In this document: piece after piece, positions 7,690 through 16,788 of the stretch | Numbering within the stretch: the first letter of the stretch is position 1 | How the letters are laid out: each line of letters begins with the position of its first letter | Assembly: GCA_028687435.1 (NCBI GenBank) | Contig: JAQUAF010000039.1 | Coordinates: forward strand, 1 to 54,476 | Reading direction: 5' to 3' | DNA from: Verrucomicrobiia bacterium | Lineage (GTDB): Bacteria > Verrucomicrobiota > Verrucomicrobiia > JABWAM01 | Length of the DNA: 54,476 nucleotides | Position numbers and translations under genes: made by a program | The notes under the pieces: model-generated | The model's input: the letters and a program-made list of their open reading frames with translations, nothing else | Database searches by the model: none | What the model was told of the DNA's origin: nothing

Positions 7690-8703
7690 TCAGCGGTTCG
7701 AGGTTTGAATGCTGCGTCCTGGTGCTGCGGCGGTCAGATCGACGGCTTCATCGAGAAAAATGGCGCAAAACCGGGCAGTGGGAACCAGAACATAGGAGTT
7801 TTGTTGTTGGAGTGTGGCGGAATAACGGGATGCGATGACGTCCATGAAGGCTTGCGCGGCGGCCAATCCGCTGTTTTGCAGTGTGGAATCGAGCATGGTC
7901 GTGGTGGTGGTCACGACCGATCCGGCGCTTACGGTGTTGTTTTGGGTGGTGATGTAGGTTTGCAGGGTTTTGACGAAATCCTGCATGGCCTTTGCCGTGG
8001 CCAGTTTAAAGGCGGTGGCTGTGCTGTCGTCATAGAGAAACCCCTTCAATCCCGCGCCGTTGATGAACCAGCGTTTCGAATGCGGATTCTCCTCGTAGGT
8101 CATCCCAATGCCTTTGATGGGCAACTCCCATCCCTGGCGGCCTTCCTCATAAAAGATAAGGGTGTCCCAGGTCACAAAGACCCTGCCACGGAGATTGCCG
8201 GGAGCGATTCTGCCGGTGGCTTGTGTGCCAACCGGAATCCTGACCTTGTGGGCGAAAATGGAGGGATGAATAATGGTGGCGGTGGCTGGTGAAACCTGGT
8301 TGTTGCTGACAATGTCGCTGGTAAGGGTGGCGTAAAGGATTGTTCCCTTGGGCAGAAAATCGTTCGAAAGAATCTTTCCCGACGAATTCAAGTTGCCAAA
8401 GGATGGCTGATTGTATTGGCGGGAAGGCGCGGTCGGGGCGGTTTTTGTTGGGAGAAAAACCGGAGTTGAAGGAGGAGGCAAGGGCGTTTCCGGCAGATTT
8501 GGTGAATTTGTCGCTGAAGGTCGGCTGGTTGGGATTGGCATGGATTGCATGTTTGTCGATGCCGCAGCGTAGTTTTCCCGGCGCACGCGGGTCAGGTGTT
8601 TCAATCCCATGTAAAGAACGATAAAAACCGCCAGTACCGTCCAGCCCATGGCGGTGAGCTTGCCGTTGCAATAAAACTTTTCTTTGGTGACGCGCAAATT
8701 CAT
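7690..8703 (-). CDS. VirB10/TrbI-like channel scaffold protein
   Basis: This 337-residue protein has a short cytoplasmic N-terminus, one membrane span (about residues 18-35), a Pro/Ser/Thr-rich periplasmic linker (about 45-100) and a beta-rich C-terminal domain. That domain contains LPKGTILYATLTSDIVSN and IPVGTQATGRIAP, as in VirB10/TrbI. In type IV secretion, VirB10 spans both membranes and gates the channel. A helical antenna-like stretch (about 215-255) precedes the final strands, as in the family's outer-membrane pore. Its start ATG overlaps the stop of the VirB9-like gene in an ATGA, which supports translational coupling. Confidence 0.85.
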   Translation of the reverse strand: MNLRVTKEKFYCNGKLTAMGWTVLAVFIVLYMGLKHLTRVRRENYAAASTNMQSMPIPTSRPSATNSPNLPETPLPPPSTPVFLPTKTAPTAPSRQYNQPSFGNLNSSGKILSNDFLPKGTILYATLTSDIVSNNQVSPATATIIHPSIFAHKVRIPVGTQATGRIAPGNLRGRVFVTWDTLIFYEEGRQGWELPIKGIGMTYEENPHSKRWFINGAGLKGFLYDDSTATAFKLATAKAMQDFVKTLQTYITTQNNTVSAGSVVTTTTTMLDSTLQNSGLAAAQAFMDVIASRYSATLQQQNSYVLVPTARFCAIFLDEAVDLTAAAPGRSIQTSNR

Positions 8704-9590
8704 GGATCGATTGGTTGAATTTCAGTTGGGAAAATTTCAAAGTTTTGCCGGTGGCTCAGGCCGTTGGAACCGTCAAGAATGACAAAATTTTCGGAAGTGC
8801 GTTTTGGCGGCAGGGTCGAGTTTCCCAAGCTTATGGCAATGGGATTAAACAGGGTTTCTCCGAGACTGACGGTGGTGTGTCGAACATCAAACGCGAGCGG
8901 TGTTTTGGCTCGGTTTTGCGTGAGAAAATGCAGGATGACATGACGGGTATCGCGGAAGCGGAAAGTTTGGAGAAGTGTGCAGTGCTGGGTTTTATTTTGC
9001 GTTTCGTACATCAGCGTCCAGTGTTCCAAATTCCGCAAATCAGGTGAATTGACCATCTGGAGAGCATGGAAGTTTTGGACAATGCGGATTTCGCGGGTGA
9101 AAATCTCAGCGAGGGTTTCCTGGGCGGTTGCGGGTTGAAACGGCAGGGGCTTGGAATCGTCGATGATTTTGGTGACGCGGACCATGGGGGTGAAAGGTTC
9201 CATCTGGGCCGCGAAGTGAACGGCAAAATTGATCGTTCCGGAGCGGGTCACAATGGCCAGGGTCGTATCTCTCGCATTGTCCTGTGTGGGTTTGATGGAG
9301 ACCAGGCGTTCGGCTTTCTCCACCAGCCAGAGAACGGGATCGCCCACATTGGTCGCAATGGGTTCCACTGGCAGTTGGATGATGCAGGCGCAGCCCAAGC
9401 GGGCGTTCAGGGGATGAATCTGGCTGGTGTAAAGATCGACGGTTTGGACTTCCTGGGCAAACAAGGCGGAAGTGAAAAGGAAAAGGGCAAAAAGAGTTTT
9501 GCAAAAAGGAAATCCTCTTTTTGTCGTCGGTCGTGGCAACAAATTGCCGGGCAAAAGCCTTTTATCGAATATTGGTGATGATGTATCCAT
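8700..9590 (-). CDS. VirB9/TrbG-like outer-membrane core protein
   Basis: I set the start at 9590, giving 296 residues with an N-terminal signal segment ending near FLFTSALFAQ. The periplasmic body is beta-rich. Its position directly before VirB10, size and secretion signal fit VirB9/TrbG/TraK-type proteins, which form the outer-membrane ring with VirB10. Direct sequence similarity is weaker than for VirB4 or VirB10. The C-terminal half (about 230-290) contains a run of short strands. A longer in-frame reading from 9767 would cover the upstream VirB8-like gene and is unlikely. Confidence 0.65.
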   Translation of the reverse strand: MDTSSPIFDKRLLPGNLLPRPTTKRGFPFCKTLFALFLFTSALFAQEVQTVDLYTSQIHPLNARLGCACIIQLPVEPIATNVGDPVLWLVEKAERLVSIKPTQDNARDTTLAIVTRSGTINFAVHFAAQMEPFTPMVRVTKIIDDSKPLPFQPATAQETLAEIFTREIRIVQNFHALQMVNSPDLRNLEHWTLMYETQNKTQHCTLLQTFRFRDTRHVILHFLTQNRAKTPLAFDVRHTTVSLGETLFNPIAISLGNSTLPPKRTSENFVILDGSNGLSHRQNFEIFPTEIQPIDP

Positions 9591-10182
9591 AGGGATTGAG
9601 CGGGTCGGCGGCGGTGGTGAATTCCACAGAGAGGTTAAGAGGGGTTCGGGTGATTTGGCCGGTTTTGCTGATGAGGCGCAGTTCAGCCATGACAACCGCG
9701 GTTTCCGTCTCGGCATTCCACCGGGTTTCCCGAACAAAAAGGGTTTGGGCAAGACCTTCGGATTCAATGCGGGCTTGGTTTTTGCGAAAACGCTCTTCCG
9801 CGGTGCGTAACAATTGTGGGTGAAAGAATGGCGACCACATTTCGATGGGGGGTGTCCCCGTTGGGCTGAAGGAGTAAAGGACGGGAAGAAAAAGTTTCAC
9901 GTATTCGCGTGCCACATCCGGAGTCCAGACAAAAGCGCTGGTCGCCACGGGCAGCGCAATTCCTTGCGGGGATTTCACGACAATGCGTGGAGTGGAAAAA
10001 TTGGCGGCCATGCGAAGCCAGGCATAGAGCATCCCGAAATTGAACAGGACAGAGACAATCAGCCCTGCAACAAGGGCGGTATGCCAGGCCTGGAAACGGG
10101 TGTGGAGTTTGAAGGGGGAAGAGAAACGCTGGCGCGTTTCGCTCGACGTTGGACGCTCGGTGTTCGACGGAAAAATAGACAT
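9562..10182 (-). CDS. VirB8/TraE-like inner-membrane channel protein
   Basis: With the start at 10182 it has 206 residues. There is a short cytoplasmic tail, a single membrane span (about residues 32-54: TALVAGLIVSVLFNFGMLYAW) and a periplasmic domain. That domain contains a stretch RFRKNQARIESEGLAQTLF followed by alternating strands. The architecture matches VirB8 and the F-type TraE, which link the inner-membrane complex to the core. It overlaps the VirB9-like gene by 29 bp. The assignment rests on architecture and gene order more than on conserved residues. Confidence 0.6.
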   Translation of the reverse strand: MSIFPSNTERPTSSETRQRFSSPFKLHTRFQAWHTALVAGLIVSVLFNFGMLYAWLRMAANFSTPRIVVKSPQGIALPVATSAFVWTPDVAREYVKLFLPVLYSFSPTGTPPIEMWSPFFHPQLLRTAEERFRKNQARIESEGLAQTLFVRETRWNAETETAVVMAELRLISKTGQITRTPLNLSVEFTTAADPLNPYGYIITNIR

Positions 10183-10202
10183 GCAAGGTTGGGTTTCAGG
10201 GT

Positions 10203-10367
10203 TTAGCAATTACGAGCATCGCGGAGGGATTGGACGGCTTTGCGTGCGGTTGGCGTATCGATGGGGTTTGGTGACGGACGTGTGTGCCGGGTCATGAGCA
10301 GCAACAGGATGGTTGCCGTTACGATCAGGATGGCGAGCAGCGTGAATTTCAGGTCGTTTTTTTTCAT
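10203..10367 (-). CDS. 54-residue single-span membrane protein in transfer operon
   Basis: ATG at 10367 gives MKKNDLKFTLLAILIV, then a hydrophobic run to LLLLM and a basic, Pro-rich tail ending in Cys. There is one membrane segment (about residues 8-27), with the C-terminal 27 residues soluble. It lies 5 bp downstream of the VirB6-like gene and 20 bp upstream of the VirB8-like gene, so it is part of the same operon. I do not recognise a family. Size and position would suit a small accessory channel subunit. Confidence 0.6.
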   Translation of the reverse strand: MKKNDLKFTLLAILIVTATILLLLMTRHTRPSPNPIDTPTARKAVQSLRDARNC

Positions 10368-10372
10368 GAGAA

Positions 10373-11449
10373 TCAGGGGTGATGTTTTTGCGCGTTGCGG
10401 ATGCGGCCGGCGTAAGCGTCCGAAAAGTTTTGGGTGGTTACGGTTGATGTGGAATTTGTGGAAATATTTCCTTGAGACCAATTGCCTGTGTAGAGCATGG
10501 AAGGACTGCTGGAATTGCCGGTGGAGCCTTTGTTTGTGGAAATGGCAGCGCGTCCGGCCAGGTAGGATGAAAAGAGTTGGAGCGGGGAAGGCATGGCTGC
10601 TGCCGCCGCGCCCCCGGCTCTGTTGACCAGCCAGACGGTCAGGATGGGCATGCCCAAATAGATGGCACAGGCGGCAGCCATGTAGATGAGGCAGGCCACA
10701 AAATCTGTCGCGTTTTCAGTCAGCGATTGGCCGGTCCATCCATAAATGCTGTTGCCGAGGAGGATGCCGATAGTCCATCCGACCGGGATGAGCAGGGCGG
10801 CGATAAAAGTTTTCAACCAAGCAATGAAAATGCCGCCGCTGTGCCGGAAAGCCAGACAAGCAATGGCCAGCGGTCCCACGGCGACCAAGAGCGCTTCAAA
10901 GAGGATTTGTGCCGAATAGACCACCAGGATCAAGAGGGCTGCTGCGAAGATGGCCATGGCCAAGGCGATGCCGCCGGGGCTCATGAGAAAAGTTCCAAGG
11001 CTAACGACACCGATCATGGAACCGACCTGAAGCGTGGCGTCCACGCCGTTTACGGGTAATGAATCGATGAGTTGTCGCCGGGCGTCAAAAAAGTACGGAA
11101 GCATATCGTGGAAGGAAGCGAGCAGGGCGAAAGCCATGACCATCCGCAGCATGGTGGTGGTAAATTCCTCCAAACCGCGAAATGGCGCGTGATAACCGGC
11201 GTAGATGAGGGCGATGATGGCCAGCAAAGTGACCAGGTCGCGGGATTGTGTGCCGAGTTGATCGGCGACGTAAGCGGCGCGTTCGCGCAAGCCGGTCAAA
11301 TCCGGAGGGGAAAATTCCTTGGAATTTTTCGGCAGGGATTTGCCGGGGCCGGGCGCGCCCGAGGAAGAAGCGTCGCCAGCCCATGCCGTGGAGCTGATCA
11401 GGCAGAGCGTGCCGCAGAAAAGCATTGTTTTGATAAATCCGGATTTCAC
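10373..11449 (-). CDS. VirB6/TrbL-like polytopic channel protein
   Basis: From a GTG start at 11449, whose GTGA overlaps the stop of the VirB5-like gene, the protein has 358 residues with a cleavable signal peptide (ending near SSTAWA). Six or seven hydrophobic segments lie between residues about 70 and 290, followed by a Ser/Thr/Asn-rich tail. This is the layout of VirB6/TrbL, the inner-membrane channel. The alternative start is ATG at 11425, which loses two lysines of the signal n-region. The tail is low-complexity and probably periplasmic or cytoplasmic without fold. Confidence 0.75.
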   Translation of the reverse strand: MKSGFIKTMLFCGTLCLISSTAWAGDASSSGAPGPGKSLPKNSKEFSPPDLTGLRERAAYVADQLGTQSRDLVTLLAIIALIYAGYHAPFRGLEEFTTTMLRMVMAFALLASFHDMLPYFFDARRQLIDSLPVNGVDATLQVGSMIGVVSLGTFLMSPGGIALAMAIFAAALLILVVYSAQILFEALLVAVGPLAIACLAFRHSGGIFIAWLKTFIAALLIPVGWTIGILLGNSIYGWTGQSLTENATDFVACLIYMAAACAIYLGMPILTVWLVNRAGGAAAAAMPSPLQLFSSYLAGRAAISTNKGSTGNSSSPSMLYTGNWSQGNISTNSTSTVTTQNFSDAYAGRIRNAQKHHP

Positions 11450-12204
11450 TGGTTTTGGGCTTTCAAATAATTGTTGATGCTTTTGCCCATGACCGAGAGT
11501 TCCTGCGCGGTCCAGTCCCGGCATGCCTGTTCCCAAGCGTCTTTCTGGTTTTGGTTTTCAAAGAAATTGGCTTGTTGCTGCTCGAAAGCGCGTTTGCGTT
11601 CCTCAGCCAGCGCTTTTTCGGCGGCATCCACCGAATCCAACGCCGCTTGGGCTTTGGCGGTTTCGCCGAGGGACTTGGCGGCTTTCAATTGGGCCTGCGC
11701 CTTGGCGCGTTCCTGTTGGAGCCGCTTCATTTGTTCATCGTAGTTTTTCTGGGCGGTCTGGGTGGCGTCGTAGCTGCGGCTGGCAATGACGTAACGCTGC
11801 CAAGAGTCGGGATCAGTGACATCCTGACGAAGTTTCTCAAGTGAATCAGCAATGCGCCCCGGCACTCCCATGCTGGTTTGTTGAAGGTCCTGAATGGCGT
11901 TGCCGAAATTATTGAGAGACCTGGCCAGATCAATCGCGCTGATGATGGAAGGATCAATGCCGATGGCTTCCAGTCCCTTGCCGATCAATCCTTCCAGATT
12001 GTCCATGTGATTGACCAGGTCATTGAGCTTGTTGATTTGTTCCGTGGCCTTGTTGATGGATTCCACCCATTTGGATAATTGATCGGCATGTTGACTGGCG
12101 CGTTGGGAGACTGCTGCTGCATCATAAACGGCGTATTGCGCCCGAACGGTAGAGGAGCAGCCCCAGAAGGCCAGGAGGAGGGCGAACATTCTTGCGGGTT
12201 TCAT
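11446..12204 (-). CDS. VirB5/TrbJ-like pilus-tip or periplasmic protein
   Basis: The start at 12204 gives 252 residues with a signal peptide ending near STVRA. The mature protein is almost entirely helical with two coiled-coil regions (about 35-75 and 140-215). The first part, SKWVESINKATEQINKLNDL, resembles the TrbJ/VirB5 pattern. VirB5 proteins are minor pilins at the pilus tip. The Gln/Lys/Ala-rich second coil is longer than usual. The gene sits between a lipoprotein gene and VirB6, as in many trb operons. Confidence 0.75.
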   Translation of the reverse strand: MKPARMFALLLAFWGCSSTVRAQYAVYDAAAVSQRASQHADQLSKWVESINKATEQINKLNDLVNHMDNLEGLIGKGLEAIGIDPSIISAIDLARSLNNFGNAIQDLQQTSMGVPGRIADSLEKLRQDVTDPDSWQRYVIASRSYDATQTAQKNYDEQMKRLQQERAKAQAQLKAAKSLGETAKAQAALDSVDAAEKALAEERKRAFEQQQANFFENQNQKDAWEQACRDWTAQELSVMGKSINNYLKAQNQ

Positions 12205-12281
12205 GGGTGGAAGAAGAGTTTTGGTTGAAGGCGTGGCGCTTGTTCGGTGAAACTTGCAATGGTGGGGGCATGGTGTGTCGG

Positions 12282-12821
12282 TCATGGCGCTGTCTGAAAA
12301 GTTTCATAGTGTAATGTGTTGGTTTGATTGGTCATTGCCGCGGCAGCGGGATCGCCCGCCGCCGATGTTTGGGACATGACAGGTTGGTTGGTGAGGATTT
12401 TTTCCGGTCTTATGGTTTGGCCTGGCGCTTGATGGGCATCGTAGCGGACGCCGTTTTGTTCGCGGACGGGCACAGTCAGGACAGGGAAAAACTCCATGCG
12501 ACGATTTTTGGGCAGTCCGTTGGATTCTTCCCAAAGACCTTGCAAAACTTGTTGTTGGCCGATGGCCTTGCCTTCCTCGACACCGGAATTATAGGCTTTC
12601 TGGCGTCCGGAGCGGGCCATGGTCTGAAACGCTTCGGAAACCACAAAACCACCCACGGCGCCGGCAGTGGTTAAAGCGGGGTCTTTGCCTCCGGCGAAGT
12701 AAGCGGCGGCGCCGCCGCCCGCGGTGGCCAGGGTGTCCAAGGCCACGCGCTGGCCGGTTCCGGATGAACTGGCACAGCCTGCGAGGAAAAGAGCGGGAAT
12801 GAGAAGGAGGAGATATTTCAT
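12282..12821 (-). CDS. glycine-rich lipoprotein of the transfer operon
   Basis: ATG at 12821 gives a 179-residue protein with a clear lipobox (LFLAGC, Cys at about residue 16). A Gly/Ala-rich region (about 30-70: LATAGGGAAAYFAGG and AGAVGGFVVSEAF) resembles glycine-zipper segments that insert in membranes. The C-terminal half is soluble. It lies 13 bp after the surface-protein gene and 77 bp before the VirB5-like gene. A role in the outer-membrane part of the apparatus is likely but not assigned to a VirB number. Confidence 0.65.
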   Translation of the reverse strand: MKYLLLLIPALFLAGCASSSGTGQRVALDTLATAGGGAAAYFAGGKDPALTTAGAVGGFVVSEAFQTMARSGRQKAYNSGVEEGKAIGQQQVLQGLWEESNGLPKNRRMEFFPVLTVPVREQNGVRYDAHQAPGQTIRPEKILTNQPVMSQTSAAGDPAAAAMTNQTNTLHYETFQTAP

Positions 12822-12834
12822 GGAAAGTGATAAA

Positions 12835-14088
12835 TTATTTGGGTTTGGTGAATTCATTGGACTGCGGTTGGTTGGTGAGTTGGTCGCTGGTAAAGGCCGC
12901 GCCGATCCCGGCGGCTCCGGCTGCCACCGCAGGCCAGATCGAATCGGCAAACGAACCGCTCTTTTCCGTTGCGATCGTGGTGTAAACAGTGTTTCCGCCA
13001 AGTTGGTTGGTGACACTGACGGCACCCAGTCCGTTGGTGATGCTTGCGGTTACGAATCCATTGGTAATGCTGGCGCTAACCAAGCCGTTGGTCAGGGCAT
13101 AAGCGTATGCGTCGTCTTCCGCTTGGGTGGTATCCATGAATGCCCATTGTTTCCCGACAACGGTTCCGCCTGTGACTTCAATGGGCGCATTGGTGACGGC
13201 GGCGCTGATGTTTTGTCCCCGAAGCAGCGCGGTAATGAACGAGTTTTTCGTTTGATTCGTCGGACAAAAACTGGCCGTCAAAAAAAAGGTCTTGTTGGTC
13301 GTATCCGTTGAAATGGCAAGGCCATTGAAAAGCGCAATGCCGCCGCAATTCGTGGTGGATGAAAGCAAGGTGTCTCCCCCGGACCAGTCACCGCTGCCAT
13401 CGTCGCGATAAAGTTTGATGGCGGAAAAATTGTTGTTTTCAACCGCGTTGGTGGTGGTGTTTGAAAGACTGACGGCAAGGGCTGAAATAATGGCGTTGGT
13501 GGTGCTTTTCAACATGAAGCCAAGGAGTTTGCGGTCTTCGGTAGAGTCATTTCGACGCGACAAGCTTTCCATCGTGTCACCCATTCCCGTTAGGGTTGCA
13601 TAGGGTTTAACCGTGCTGTTGCCGCCGCCGCTGCCCCCGGTGTCGTCAATAATGGTGACCGCATAATTTTGCCCGGCCCCGATGGTTGACCAGCCATCAG
13701 AACCTGCCGGATTGTGAACATTTACATTGACGATGGCGGAAACGGAGTTGGTAAAAATCGAAGGGGCTGTTGTTTTGATTGTTACCAGCGGATATCCGTT
13801 GACGGTGTAATAATAGGTGGTGCCAGAATGGCCCGTAATACTTGCGGAAGCCGAGCCGCCAACAGTCGCCCATGTGTTTCCGCTGGTGTCTCCCGTGCAT
13901 GATGCGCCGCCCATGTCCAAGACAAAATTGTTTGGAACAAAAATGGATCCTGCCCCGGAAATGCTCGGCAACATGATGGTTCCCCCGGATAAAACCGTCG
14001 ATTTATTGACGGTAACCGGGACTTGCGCGGTGGCGGGCAAAAGGAGGGCGCAAATGATGCTGGCGACGGTCATGGGGATTTTTCTCAT
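12835..14088 (-). CDS. secreted Thr/Asn-rich surface protein inside the transfer operon
   Basis: The 417-residue protein has a signal peptide (cleavage near PATAQ) and a mature part very rich in Thr, Ser, Asn and Gly, typical of extracellular beta-solenoid or Ig-like proteins. The middle (about 120-320) reads as one or two beta-sandwich domains. Near the C-terminus is a short tandem repeat based on TNGLVSASI/TNGFVTASI (about residues 333-365). It ends in a hydrophobic Ala/Gly segment (about 385-400) and a short tail. It lies between VirB4 and a lipoprotein gene on the same strand, so it is very likely made with the secretion system. Adhesin or mating-pair-stabilising function is inference; I know no family match. 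Confidence 0.6.
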   Translation of the reverse strand: MRKIPMTVASIICALLLPATAQVPVTVNKSTVLSGGTIMLPSISGAGSIFVPNNFVLDMGGASCTGDTSGNTWATVGGSASASITGHSGTTYYYTVNGYPLVTIKTTAPSIFTNSVSAIVNVNVHNPAGSDGWSTIGAGQNYAVTIIDDTGGSGGGNSTVKPYATLTGMGDTMESLSRRNDSTEDRKLLGFMLKSTTNAIISALAVSLSNTTTNAVENNNFSAIKLYRDDGSGDWSGGDTLLSSTTNCGGIALFNGLAISTDTTNKTFFLTASFCPTNQTKNSFITALLRGQNISAAVTNAPIEVTGGTVVGKQWAFMDTTQAEDDAYAYALTNGLVSASITNGFVTASITNGLGAVSVTNQLGGNTVYTTIATEKSGSFADSIWPAVAAGAAGIGAAFTSDQLTNQPQSNEFTKPK

Positions 14089-14107
14089 GAAAAATGGCGG
14101 TGGAGGG

Positions 14108-16627
14108 TTATGGGGTGGTCTGGTGAAACAAACTTTCGTTTTTTTGACGGATTTCTTCCGTGGTCATCCTTGCCAGGTTGCAAATGGCCTGCCATGGATC
14201 GGCGGCGGAGCGTAAAGCGTGGTCGCGGAGTTGGCTGATATTGGGTGAGGTGGAATAGAGAAGCGCCTCGGCCCGGCCAATCCGGTTGAGACCTTCTCCG
14301 GCGATTTGGGACGATTCGGCCCGGTGGACGTAAATGAAGCGGGAATAACCTGCCTCGGACGGATCGGGCATGACCGCAAAGCGCGACACCAGTTCATCGG
14401 TAAGTTTTAACTCCTTTTGCAGGGTGACAATGGCCCGGTGATCCTTGGTTCGGAGCAAAAAGAAATTGTGGCAGTTGGACATAACCACCGGCGCAATCCG
14501 TGAATTGAGAAAATCCGTAATAATCTGGGTGGAAAGAAACACCCCGCAGTTGAAGGTGCGATACACACGCAGCGCGTTTTCGATGAAATCGCCTCCTGCC
14601 ACTGAATCCACAAACGCCCAACATTCGTCAAAAATAAGCGCCTTGCGATAATGTCGGGGCAACGTCGAGAGACGAAGCGCCTCCGCGGTGGTGAGCGCCA
14701 TCATCATGACGGACGATAGATTCCGGTTCTTCTGAATCCCGGAAAAATCGAAAAATTTGAAAGGGGCGGAAAGATCGAGCGGCGCCCGCGTGTTGCTGTC
14801 GAAAAATTCGCCGTAAAGTCCGCCTTGGGCATACGCTTCGAGGATCATGGCCAGGCGTTTGAGTTCCTGCGGCTCATCATGTTCCCATCCCTCCCGAAAC
14901 GTTTTGACCAAGTGACGCAAACGGGTCTGTTTTCCGTGCCGTTCAAAGCCGATCTGCGCAGCTTTCAAAATCCGGGACTGGCGGATTTTGCGGTTTCCTT
15001 CATGGGGTTCGTCCCCAAAGATTGTTTCCAGGATGCTTGTCATGGCGGCCAGTTCGTCCAGCGTCGGCTTTTCACCTGCGATGGCGCATGGATTAAGGAA
15101 AACGGGATGACTTTCGCTGAAAGCGATCTTCTGTCCGCCGTAGATGGCCATCAGCGGGCCAAACTCGTCCTTGGTAGAAATGACCGACACGGAGCGCAAC
15201 CCCTGACCCACCAATTGAGTCACCACCGTGTTCAGCAGAAACGTTTTTCCCCCACCCGTCTCACCCACCACCACGGAGTGGTACGGACGGGCGGGGGTAA
15301 AAACGTGGGCGCTCATGAGTCCTTCCTCCGGTGTTGGGAAAAGTAATTGTGGTCGGCCCGTTCCAAGGAAATCGGTGTGGGCTGGGATGAAGTCGGCTGC
15401 ATTGGCGGATTTGACGAGATGAAACCGATCGAGGCGGTTTTCCCGGGTCCATCCGGGTAAACAGGCTCGCAATGCCTCTGGCGCCGCGATCTTTTCAATG
15501 CTTCCCTGCATGCCGCCGCAATAGCCCATGCGAATGCGAACCTCGTCAATTCGTCGTAGAAGTTCGGCCTGATCGGGATGCCGCAAGTGAATGAGCATTT
15601 GAACTTCAAACACCTGTTGCGGGGTTTGGGTCAAAATTCGGATTTCCTGACGGATTTCTTCCGCCTGGGTCTCCATCTCAATGTTGACCGGTTTTCCGTT
15701 TCGTTCCCGGCTGACCTGCAATCCTCGTTTGGAACCGTAGTCGGACTGGAGATGCTGGATTTCCTTCTGCTTATCGGTGGTCCGGATGGTCAGCTTGATG
15801 GTGTATTCGGGAAATGACAGGCTGAACAATTGGGACAGAAAACCAGTCCGGGTTTCCTGGGGGACATGGGTCAGCGAGAGGAACGCATGATAATGTTCGT
15901 CGAACCGCAGGAAGGGCGTGATGCGTTCCACGTCGCTGAACAGAGTTTCATTCCAAAGGCAGCCCCGGTTGTCATAAGGCGGTTGTTGGACCCGGAGCAG
16001 ATGCAGGTGAGGACTGAATAGTTTGCGGTAAATGCGCTGGATATCCGCGTTTTCCAGAGGAAAGGTGTTCATTCCGCAGGACTCAAAAGGATGGCGGACC
16101 ATGGCGATGATCTGGTCGAGCTTTTGCCGCGCCGCCTTCCATTCGGTCATGAGCATCCGGTGATCCCGCCGGATATCCATTCGTCGGCTCAGAGCGGCGG
16201 TGGCATGGATTTGGCTGGGCAGCGGTTCGAGGTTGACGAAAACGAAGAGTTGGCGGTGTTGGAGTTGGTTGATGCGTTGTTGGTCCTCAAATTGCTTTAC
16301 CCGGCTATCCAAAAGATGCCGGGCAAGAGCCGGTGCTTGCGGATCAACTCCTCGGCGGTGTCCGTCAATGAAATCGGAGTAATCGTTTTCAATCGTCCAG
16401 TGGAAATCCAGATGAGCGCTGATCTCCAGGGAATTGAGCATGGTCATGGCGGCGGATCGCCAGGCGGCCAAATGTTCCGGCGAAAGGTTGGTCATGGGTT
16501 GGCCGGCCACCCGTACCCCCTTCGCGACATAAAGCCGCTGGTCATGGTCGATGAAAAGCAGGGTGTCATCGTCCAGCCAGACGTCCGGTAAAAGTTCGGT
16601 AATGAAGCTGTGAGAGTGGAGTTTCAT
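14108..16627 (-). CDS. virB4: VirB4/TrbE-like secretion ATPase
   Basis: This 839-residue protein has an N-terminal VirB4 domain and a C-terminal RecA-like ATPase. Walker A is VVGETGGGKTF near residue 455, and Walker B is ALIFDECWAF near residue 665. An arginine/glutamine-rich motif follows (STQIITDFL). VirB4 is the essential, universally conserved ATPase that powers pilus assembly and DNA transfer at the inner membrane. The start at 16627 overlaps the stop of the 51-residue membrane protein upstream in an ATGA. It is the surest marker that this is a conjugative system and would be the best gene for phylogenetic placement. Confidence 0.93.
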   Translation of the reverse strand: MKLHSHSFITELLPDVWLDDDTLLFIDHDQRLYVAKGVRVAGQPMTNLSPEHLAAWRSAAMTMLNSLEISAHLDFHWTIENDYSDFIDGHRRGVDPQAPALARHLLDSRVKQFEDQQRINQLQHRQLFVFVNLEPLPSQIHATAALSRRMDIRRDHRMLMTEWKAARQKLDQIIAMVRHPFESCGMNTFPLENADIQRIYRKLFSPHLHLLRVQQPPYDNRGCLWNETLFSDVERITPFLRFDEHYHAFLSLTHVPQETRTGFLSQLFSLSFPEYTIKLTIRTTDKQKEIQHLQSDYGSKRGLQVSRERNGKPVNIEMETQAEEIRQEIRILTQTPQQVFEVQMLIHLRHPDQAELLRRIDEVRIRMGYCGGMQGSIEKIAAPEALRACLPGWTRENRLDRFHLVKSANAADFIPAHTDFLGTGRPQLLFPTPEEGLMSAHVFTPARPYHSVVVGETGGGKTFLLNTVVTQLVGQGLRSVSVISTKDEFGPLMAIYGGQKIAFSESHPVFLNPCAIAGEKPTLDELAAMTSILETIFGDEPHEGNRKIRQSRILKAAQIGFERHGKQTRLRHLVKTFREGWEHDEPQELKRLAMILEAYAQGGLYGEFFDSNTRAPLDLSAPFKFFDFSGIQKNRNLSSVMMMALTTAEALRLSTLPRHYRKALIFDECWAFVDSVAGGDFIENALRVYRTFNCGVFLSTQIITDFLNSRIAPVVMSNCHNFFLLRTKDHRAIVTLQKELKLTDELVSRFAVMPDPSEAGYSRFIYVHRAESSQIAGEGLNRIGRAEALLYSTSPNISQLRDHALRSAADPWQAICNLARMTTEEIRQKNESLFHQTTP

Positions 16628-16779
16628 CGGCGAAAGAGACGCAAAGCGAACAGGGAAAACCAAATGAGCAGTGCAAGATCAAGGATGAGATGAAGCACGA
16701 AGGATTGAACCATCTGCAAAAGCAGCATGAGGAAAAGCGCCGCGTTAATGAGAAGAAGCAGTCGTATTGGGGGCTGCAT
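16624..16779 (-). CDS. 51-residue two-span membrane protein coupled to virB4
   Basis: ATG at 16779 follows a strong ribosome-binding site (AAGGAGATGTC just upstream). The product begins MQPPIRLLLLINAALFLM and is almost wholly hydrophobic, with two short spans (about 5-24 and 28-48) and a basic end (LRLFRR). Its TGA stop overlaps the virB4 ATG, so it is translationally coupled. In many systems a short hydrophobic VirB3-type protein precedes VirB4, and fusions of the two are common, so a VirB3-like helper is possible. The protein is about half the length of VirB3. Confidence 0.65.
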   Translation of the reverse strand: MQPPIRLLLLINAALFLMLLLQMVQSFVLHLILDLALLIWFSLFALRLFRR

Positions 16780-16788
16780 GACATCTCC

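Noticed and set aside
9591..9767. Longer VirB9-like N-terminus
   Set aside because: It would cover the VirB8-like coding sequence and push the signal peptide 60 residues inward.
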